From assembly GCA_031763025.1 (NCBI GenBank), contig JASSKH010000028.1, forward strand, positions 4,024,981 through 4,088,980: 64,000 nucleotides of DNA, given 5' to 3'. This document shows positions 58,801 to 64,000 of this stretch, piece by piece. The DNA is from Macrocystis pyrifera (Eukaryota > Sar > Phaeophyceae > Laminariales > Laminariaceae). The notes beneath the pieces were generated by a model. That model made no database searches. It was not told the origin of the DNA and saw only the letters and a program-made list of their open reading frames with translations. The stretch's first letter is position 1; the number at the start of each line of letters is the position of its first letter. Made by a program: the position numbers and the translations under genes.

Positions 58801-61800
58801 GCGCAATGGAGGCGAGCATAATCCGCTTCCGTTCAACTCGTACGCAGAGATGATTGCGGACACAAGGGAACACGTGGGGTATCCCGTTGCGTCCGCAATC
58901 GTTCCGCGTAGAACTTAATTGAAGGAGATTCTGCGCGTCTTCATTGCGCGCAGAACGAGCGCAACAAGTTATACCTGGCACAAATATCGCTGCAAGCAGT
59001 GAAGGCGCGAAAAATCTCTTTCAATTCACCTCTTACGTGAGAGTATCGCGGACGCAACGGCAATGAAGGCGCGCAGAATAGTTTTCAGTTCCAATCTTGC
59101 GGGGGAATGACTGCAGACGCAACGGAACAGATGGGGACCACTGCCAGACAAGGCGGAAGCAACGCAAGCCACGGAGGCAGCGCAGCAGGGACCACCGCTG
59201 CACCATCATGGCGGGCGACCCCGGCCAACTTCCCGTGGCCTCCAAGAGAAAGATCAACCAACGCTGAGCCCACAGCCCGATATAACGGGGTATGGCAGCA
59301 GCTGGGCCAGGCCAGGAAGGAAATAATGTCTACCGAGTGACCTTAACCTAAAGTTTGTCGCTAGACTACACGATAAATACAATGACATTGGAAGTCACGC
59401 GTACCTCCCTCGCCGTGTCCGACGCGGTTTCCGATTCCCAGCCTCGAGCGATGAATGGCTTATCCTCGTACACGGGTTTGCGGTTAGCTTCTTCTTCCGC
59501 CAGCCGTGCCGCCTATCAATTCGACCACACAAAAAACAAAATCTCAGGGTGAGGGACAAATTTACATGCCAAAAATGAAGGGCGCCCTGATGGTTGCGTT
59601 GAAGACCAAAATCCAGAATCCCAGATGTAGCGAGCGGACCCAATCAAGCACAGCGGAGAACGCCAAAAGGTGCGTACAACAGCACAGGTAAGATATGTTG
59701 CTGTTGTTGTCACATGAATTCTTATATCAAGGATTCCGTGGTCACACAAAGGTGCTGGAGCCCTAGGAAGATCCGAAAACCATTAAAAAAAAAACATTTT
59801 TCGGCCGGGAACTCGACGCTTCCGACCTAAAAATACACGAGACGAAGAAGGCGCGCACGAAATGAAATCAATGTGCAAACTGAACTAACATGGTCGCGGG
59901 TATCCACTCAACTACAGCGTAGAGTTCCCCCCGTTCCCACATCTAACCAACCCGTGGCTACCGACTACAACAGTTGCTGTCTGGAGTGCGGCCTGCACCG
60001 TACGAAACGCACGGTAGTCGTGAACACAGAGAGAAACACGCTTGCTGTCCGGGATGCTGTCAGAGTGACGACTCGCGGGCATGCAGTGAAAAAAGAGTAA
60101 GCGAATCGAAACAACCATACAAATATCAACAATCGCCATGTCTTCCTGAACTGTCTGACAAAAGGTGCAGCACAGCTATAATACCACATCCCTGATAAAT
60201 GCGAGGGTCATTCCCCATGAAAGGCGTACAACTCGCCAACGCTACAAAGACCAGTGACGAATATATCAGGTACATACTACGGCCTCGTAACGCCAAATCA
60301 GGCAGAAACGATGACTGCTGCTCTCGTGATGGTATGCGCGCCGATCGTGGATCTCCATGGGCCGTCCTGCTGCCGTTCTCCATGACCGCCTCATCGCCTT
60401 AGCCCAAGCAGTCCGCTCTTTCGCACGCACGTGCTCTCGTTGCCACCTCCTTCCAGTCGGTTCCCCTTTTCCCCCATCCCGAAAACAAAATGATTCTCGC
60501 ACTTGCCGTTCTGATGTGAAAAAACAAAAATTCTCGCGCAGGGTGAGTTCAATCCGTCTCTCCCTCGCTCGTCGACGCTCTGTCTACCTTCTCCCTCGTC
60601 GTCGAATCCAGCCTCCTACCGGCGCAATAGACTGCGTCGTAGTGTGGCCTGTTGGGTCGCCTGCCTCCGCGCACGAACATCCCGATTGAGCATTGCTGCT
60701 CGGTCGCTGCTGCCTACAAAAGACGCGCGAATCGTAGGTGTCCGTGCCTGATGCATCACGTACGACCCAACTCTACTGCCGCGACTAAACCTCGCGGCCA
60801 CAAGCAGCAGCAAGAAGGTATCACTCCTTGAGGGTGAGTCCGGCCGTACACCTGCCAGAAAGACATACCCCACTCGCTACAAGCCTGATAGGGCATGCCT
60901 CCCACCATGCCTTGCCGAGGGAACGAGGTGAACGCAGTATCTTAGTATTTCACTCTGTTTACAAGTAATGGTGTTTTTCTTCTTCTTTTTTTCCAACTCG
61001 TTCTTTTCAAGTGTCTGCCACATCCCCTGCGGGGGGGGGCGCGACAGTTTGTTCCTTCTATTTGTACTTTTTTATTTTTCTCTTTCGATTTATCTTCTTT
61101 GTTCTTGTTTTTTCTTTGTTTCCTTTCGTTTCTCTATTTCATAGAATGTGTATGTCGTGCCTGTCGTATCCAGTATGATGGCATGGCATTGCAGCGCTCA
61201 CTGTGCTTACTGCATACGTGGCAACGTAGTATCTCTGTGGCGTGGCTTTGTGACCACAGAACTTGTATCTCTTCTAGGATTGAAGGATCGGCATGGACAC
61301 TGGCTGTGCTGGATGTCGACGGGTAGAAAGAACGGTTTAATGTGAAGAAAATACACACAGTAAGAATAAGAATGCAGACTGATGTACAAGACAGTGGGAG
61401 TCGTTGTAGGCTGCTCCCTTTGAGTGCACATCCGAAATGGCTCCCTGCTAATCGGCTTACTCGTATTGACTGTGCGAAGCGGGAATGCATCGATACCGTA
61501 CCGGAACGCACGTACCTAAATGCAGTTGCCCACGAGGTCAGGTTAATTCCCTTGGAGGCACCATGCAGGGACTAGCGGTAGTTTAAGCATGACCATGAGT
61601 TCAATCCTACTGCTACAGTGGCTTCGCCTGCTTCGTAAAACTACGCATACGCAGCGTGATATCGAGTGGTGACAGGTTCACCTCTGCTTCCGCTTCTAGC
61701 CGCGCCTGCTCCTCCACCTCTCCTGCCTTCTGAAGGACTAGTTGGGACTCGAAGGCTTCCGCTGTGTAGGTGAAGTACCACTGCTCCCCGTACACCTTGT

Positions 61801-62562
61801 TCGGGTCTCCAATCAGCAATACTTCTTCCGTTGGGCAAGACTCTAGGTCGGCCTGGTCGTAGAAGCACGGGCAGAGCAACGAACGGCAAAATTAAAAGTT
61901 CACAATTCTTGAGATGTACGTACAGCAGTAATAGATCCAGCGAGGTGAAGCCTAATTTCTTAAAAATACTGCTGTGTTTTGAAATTCTAAGCATGGTATA
62001 GGCGAGGTATGTTTCTTTCTTATTTTCCATCCATTGTGTATGCCCTACTTCTCCACCTTATCAATCGTCTATTAATACTGAATAGGCAGAGCATGCAGCA
62101 GCCAGTACACAAGTATCAGATGCTGCGTGCATGGCATGGCTTCTCCCTCGCTGCGCTTTGGATAAATCTTCTACCCCCAGCAGCCCAGGCCGCCAGTTGG
62201 CAGTAGCACAACAGGCCAAGCCGTCGATCGGTATCCTCTGGATCCGTTAGGATCTTGTTACTGAGATCTTCGAAGTTTTTTTATATCTTGACGTTTACAG
62301 CAGCAGATACTGCGGTAGTATCTGCGGCGAGTCGTCCGTCTGAACTCGGCAGGCGTACCTTAAAATCGTTCCAATCGCACATGAAGCCAAATTTGCCAAC
62401 TTCCTCCAGCAGACGCGCCCGATCCAGAAGGACAAACGGCTTGAGGGCTGTCATACTGCCTGCCTCAGCCCCATCCTCCCGAAGCTGGTACAAATCGTAA
62501 TTCTTCATCTGGATCCATATCGGCCGGCACCCTGGGGGCGGAGTTTCCTTTTCCTCCCCCAT
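40889..62562 (-). CDS. DNAI3: Inner-arm dynein intermediate chain DNAI3 (WDR63/IC140 family), 19 exons
   Basis: WD-repeat intermediate chain of the I1/f inner dynein arm of flagella. Exons (minus): 62562-62359, 61852-61682, 59512-59405, 54701-54564, 54314-54129, 53658-53554, 53066-52953, 51134-51033, 50775-50662, 50207-49959, 48835-48725, 48090-47959, 46761-46648, 45375-45124, 44455-44265, 43950-43776, 42925-42727, 42170-42101, 41002-40889; about 950 residues (human about 890). Motifs in order: EEVLLIGDPNKVYGEQWYF, RPRRSFGCPPKLVDRD, QSLQQNETVDIF, LRTFTDLIHSKNK, VLLWDFADLIHPML, GGAINGQVLVWDIS, TIASDGQCLIWDTR, PWTPLFRLQLNRLE, GELGLCRV, CTTEEGEILLADW, KSPFFPGVLLSVGDWSFQVW, GRWSPTRPGMLFLGK, DGSMDVWDFTDSSY, LLTVGDAAGNLHVYDVPQNL, EEKFIEELGLT. 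All joins agree in phase except exon 17/18, off by one base. Intron 6 has a GC donor. Confidence 0.93.
41898..42033. mobile_element. Small inverted-repeat element (~136 bp) in DNAI3 intron 18
   Basis: Ends are GGGGACATCCTGGGTATATC followed by CCCGGGT, and on the other side the reverse complement of GGGGACATCTTGGCTACATC followed by CCCGGGT. An additional CA/TG extends the palindrome outward (CAGGGG start). No matching 8-bp target duplication was found, so the class is unclear. Confidence 0.65.
43463..43570 (+). repeat. Dispersed repeat D (SINE-like), copy in DNAI3 intron 16
   Basis: Carries TGGCCGTAGTCGTATGACCA, AGACCCTTGCATC, ATACCGGGACGGAGCACGTC and ACCAGGCAAGCA. Opposite in orientation to the DNAI3 transcript. 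Confidence 0.7.
43608..43737. mobile_element. Foldback element (~130 bp) in DNAI3 intron 16
   Basis: TGTCGAGGTATTAGGGCTAC followed by TGGT at the left is mirrored by the reverse complement of ACCAGTAGCCC...AATACCTCGACA at the right. It lies directly downstream of repeat D and ends 39 bases from the exon 16 donor. Confidence 0.7.
44505..44807. mobile_element. MITE with GGGCC-type ends and AACGAACG, DNAI3 intron 14
   Basis: The left end GGCTCATTCCAAACGAACG and reverse-complemented right end GGGCCATCACTAACGAACG are similar, and AAA lies outside both (44502-44504, 44808-44810). The interior repeats ATCACGATTCGTGATAT-type palindromes. Same family style as 51227-51983. Confidence 0.65.
48386..48495 (+). 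repeat. Dispersed repeat D (SINE-like), copy in DNAI3 intron 11
   Basis: Carries CCGCAGTCGTATGATCATAG, ACCCTCGCATCCCTAC, TGCTGGGACGGAGCAAGTCG and CACCAGGCCGAC. Third clear copy of repeat D in the window. Confidence 0.7.
51227..51983. mobile_element. PIF/Harbinger-like MITE with TTA target duplication, DNAI3 intron 7
   Basis: Ends: left GGGCCACTCCTAACGAAC, right reverse complement GGGCCGCTCCTAACGAAC. TTA flanks both sides (51224-51226 and 51984-51986). Sub-terminal parts carry repeated ATCACGATTCGTGA palindromes. The interior has a GC-rich segment with GGCCTG/CAGGCC words in mixed orientation. No transposase frame. It lies between DNAI3 exons 7 and 8. Confidence 0.75.
55341..55561. mobile_element. 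MITE with AATTTGGTTGGGTTT ends, DNAI3 intron 3
   Basis: AATTTGGTTGGGTTT at the left is the exact reverse complement of AAACCCAACCAAATT at the right. Inner arms continue imperfectly (GTCTGT...ATATAAAGAT versus ATCTTTATATAGGAGACAGAC). An internal hairpin TTGCTAATTGTT-like pair with AAAAGTGG/CCACTTTT lies at 55425-55475. Non-coding. Confidence 0.75.
55863..55935 (+). repeat. tRNA-like SINE head with T-run
   Basis: GTAGCTTGGTGGGTGG (A-box-like) is followed by GTGGGTTCAAGTCCCAGC (T-arm with B-box) and then, after ATGATCACG, a run of nine T that could stop RNA polymerase III. Acceptor arms do not pair, so it is not a working tRNA. Related to the sequence at 9279-9350. Confidence 0.5.
55980..59300. 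repeat. 3.3-kb array of alternating inverted repeat units in DNAI3 intron 3
   Basis: Two landmark blocks recur in alternating orientation. Block 1 is GGAACACATAGGGACC, GCCAGACAA, ACGGAGGCAGCGCAGCA and GGCCAACTTCCGAGGCCTCC-type words, seen plus-oriented near 56400, 57010-57120, 57595-57700 and 59120-59240, and minus-oriented near 56080-56190, 56510-56630, 57140-57260, 57700-57840 and 58310-58480. Block 2 is an AGATTCTGCGCGC-CTTC-TTGCGCGCAGAA hairpin (for example 56875-56925, 58160-58190, 58735-58760, 58925-58955). Copies are diverged. No long open frame. The array could fold into multiple large hairpins. Confidence 0.75.
61004..61370 (+). repeat. Dispersed repeat family A, plus-strand copy
   Basis: Reverse-complement partner of 1560-1960. 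Starts near CAAGTGTCTGCCACATCCCC, contains a 90-base T/C-rich tract, then ATAGAATGTGTATGTCGTGC, TACGTGGCAACGTAGTAT, TTGTGACCACAGAACTTG and GTCGACGGGTAGAAAG. It lies in DNAI3 intron 2, opposite to the gene. Confidence 0.7.
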
Positions 62563-62834
62563 CCCACAGGATCGACCAAGAAGGTCGTCGCAAGTGATAT
62601 TCTTACCAGTCGTCTCGGCCCCCTCCTCCCTTCCCCTCCCCTGTCTCTTCTAGATGCTGTCAATGGCGAGGAAGGGGATGGGGTTGCGAAACGGCTACCT
62701 TCAATAATGCCTCGCAATTCTCTAGCAAATAAAGTCACTGTTTTTTTACGTTCGAGCAGTATCAACCTCCACGAGAGCCCACGACGCACGAATTGCGCAC
62801 TACGGCACCAGGAACTCAACGACAGCCTTCCTTG
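62563..62834. promoter_or_regulatory. Divergent intergenic region between DNAI3 and ABC gene
   Basis: About 270 bases separate the DNAI3 ATG (62562, minus) and the ABC-transporter ATG (62835, plus). It includes a CCCTCCTCCC-type pyrimidine tract (62610-62645). No TATA box was identified. A shared bidirectional promoter is an inference from layout. Confidence 0.35.
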
Positions 62835-63026
62835 ATGGGTGGGCTCTTCGTCAATGCCGCCAAGAAAAATGGCGGCACTCCGATCCGTTTCAAGTTCTTG
62901 GCCGTGCTGCGGCCCTTTTTCACGTCGGTGAACAAGGACCGAAACAAAGCTTGGGGATGGCTCGCGCTTATGCTCGCGCTGCTTGTGCTGGAGAGCGGTG
63001 TGCTAGTTTCCTTCAGCTATACCCAG
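62835..63026 (+). CDS. ABC transporter, SbmA/BacA-like transmembrane type, first exon (partial gene)
   Basis: The ATG at 62835 opens a 64-codon exon ending at a good donor (CCCAG, GTGAGG). It reads RFKFLAVLRPFFTS, then KAWGWLALMLALLVLES and a first membrane helix ending VLVSFSYTQ. This matches the start of ABC_membrane_2/SbmA-BacA-type half-transporters (bacterial and algal proteins with patterns such as FW.SEERW.AWLLLAL). An AG (CGACAG) just upstream could be an acceptor, so an earlier exon is possible. The rest of the gene, including the ATPase domain, lies beyond the window. Substrate unknown. Confidence 0.65.
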
Positions 63027-63868
63027 GTGAGGCGATGGTGTCTGGTTTGTGCGAAGTCCTAGCAGCGAGGTCTGACTGGCGTGTACCCTTGGCGGTGGCA
63101 TCGAGAAAGTACGCTTACGTACACGAGATGTTGATATGATGTTATACGACGTGCATCTCGTGTGACTCATCCGCGTTCACCACATCGCATCTCAGTGCAA
63201 AAAGCCATGCCGTACGAACCTCGGGTAGGATTTCTTATCATCTTGCTTGATCTCAGATCTCCTGTAGTTCGAGTATCTTGACGTTGATGTTTTGATAACA
63301 CAGGGCAAGATATACTTGCATACGTGGTACATGGTACTCTTATCAATAGTCGAATACCAGGTACCAGGTACACAAGGAAGTACATGTTTGTTGTCTTGCT
63401 GTGTTGTTTGTACACGTGTGCAGCTTGTTCACGTTAATCATATCAATACCAGGTAGACTCACTTGTAGATGTCTTTCTCCTCAGCGTGCTCGGTTGGTAC
63501 ATCTGTGGCATCTCAGAGCTCCCACGTGGACACCGCCTCTTACTATTACTTGCCGGCGAGAGCCTCTTTTCCTTTTTTCTTATTTTGTTAGTGTGCGTGC
63601 GTGTAGCCAGAGCACGGCACCGCGGGCGAGCCCGTCGCCGTCGCGGGTGTCAGCGGGCGCCGGCGGGTAGAGGGGGGGGGTGGAAGGAGCGCCGTTTTCG
63701 TGGCTAGGCGTCGCATGTCCATCGAGACATGAGGCGAGCATGAATGGGGTCTGTCTGGTCTCCGGGGCGGGGTTGGATGTATTATGTACGAGTGTATAAG
63801 GGTCGTTTTGTGTGCAGAATAACACATTCAAGCGGTGCTTATTTTTGCGACCAAGTTGAAGTTCACAG
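63027..63868. other. Presumed intron of the ABC-transporter gene
   Basis: Contains three copies of the TACCAGGTA motif (63358-63372, two overlapping, and about 63446) and a G-run (63671-63680). No recognised exon. Confidence 0.4.
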
Positions 63869-64000
63869 CGAGAACTCCGCAGTCTGAGCAACAACATTGT
63901 CGAGCTGGCGAACGAGGGCCACAGTGAGCACGCAACGGGGCTCACTGTGGCAGAGAGAGAGCAAAGCCTTACCAGGACCGAATCGGTGGCGAGGTGGTCG
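63869..64000 (+). CDS. Possible second exon, open to the window edge
   Basis: After the acceptor GTTCACAG the frame is open for 44 codons to the right edge, starting RELRSLSNNIVELANEGHSE, in phase with the exon ending at 63026. It does not clearly match the expected next part of an SbmA/BacA-type protein, so it may be an insert, another gene or chance. Confidence 0.25.

Noticed and set aside
55980-59300. CRISPR array
   Set aside because: Repeats are long, diverged and in alternating orientation in a eukaryotic intron; no short identical repeats with regular spacers.
62793-62834. Earlier start of the ABC gene
   Set aside because: The frame is open to 62793 but begins with TTG there; the first ATG is at 62835.
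1-64000. Retroelement or virus-derived genes
   Set aside because: No reverse transcriptase, integrase, capsid or envelope-like motifs were seen in any frame.

Overview
This 64 kb window is nuclear DNA from a eukaryote. It has many-exon genes with GT–AG introns, long repeat-filled spacers, and an interstitial (TTAGGG)n telomere-type tract near 28.4 kb. An inner-arm dynein intermediate chain shows that the organism makes motile flagella. A YchJ-type gene and a SbmA/BacA-like transporter both recall bacterial or plastid families. Together these suggest an alga, perhaps a stramenopile such as a brown alga or relative; that placement is inference. All exon boundaries were read by eye from splice sites, reading phase and remembered family motifs.

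Genes, left to right. A tentative tiny minus-strand gene (2810-3136) lies head to head with two plus-strand exons (3420-4300) that encode a low-complexity protein. TRAPPC12 (+, 15463-18704) is a TRAPP vesicle-tethering subunit. A SEC-C/YchJ-like gene (-, 22599-25504) has four exons and one extra A in a homopolymer. A JmjC/cupin-8 oxygenase (+, 30388-39253) ends in a polyalanine tail. DNAI3/WDR63/IC140 (-, 40889-62562) can be followed across 19 exons from start to stop and fills a third of the window. The 5' part of an ABC-transporter gene (+, from 62835) runs off the right edge. TRAPPC12 and YchJ converge, as do JmjC and DNAI3; YchJ and JmjC diverge, as do DNAI3 and the ABC gene.

Spacers and introns are packed with short non-autonomous elements and repeats. 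Three TTA- or AAA-flanked elements have GGGCC ends (54-864, 44505-44807, 51227-51983). There is an 8-bp-flanked hAT-like element (7612-8640), several foldback elements, minisatellites, palindrome arrays, tRNA-like SINE heads and a 3.3 kb array of alternating inverted repeats inside DNAI3 intron 3. No transposase, reverse transcriptase, rRNA, true tRNA or CRISPR array was recognised. A palindromic 9-mer, TACCWGGTA, recurs about 18 times.
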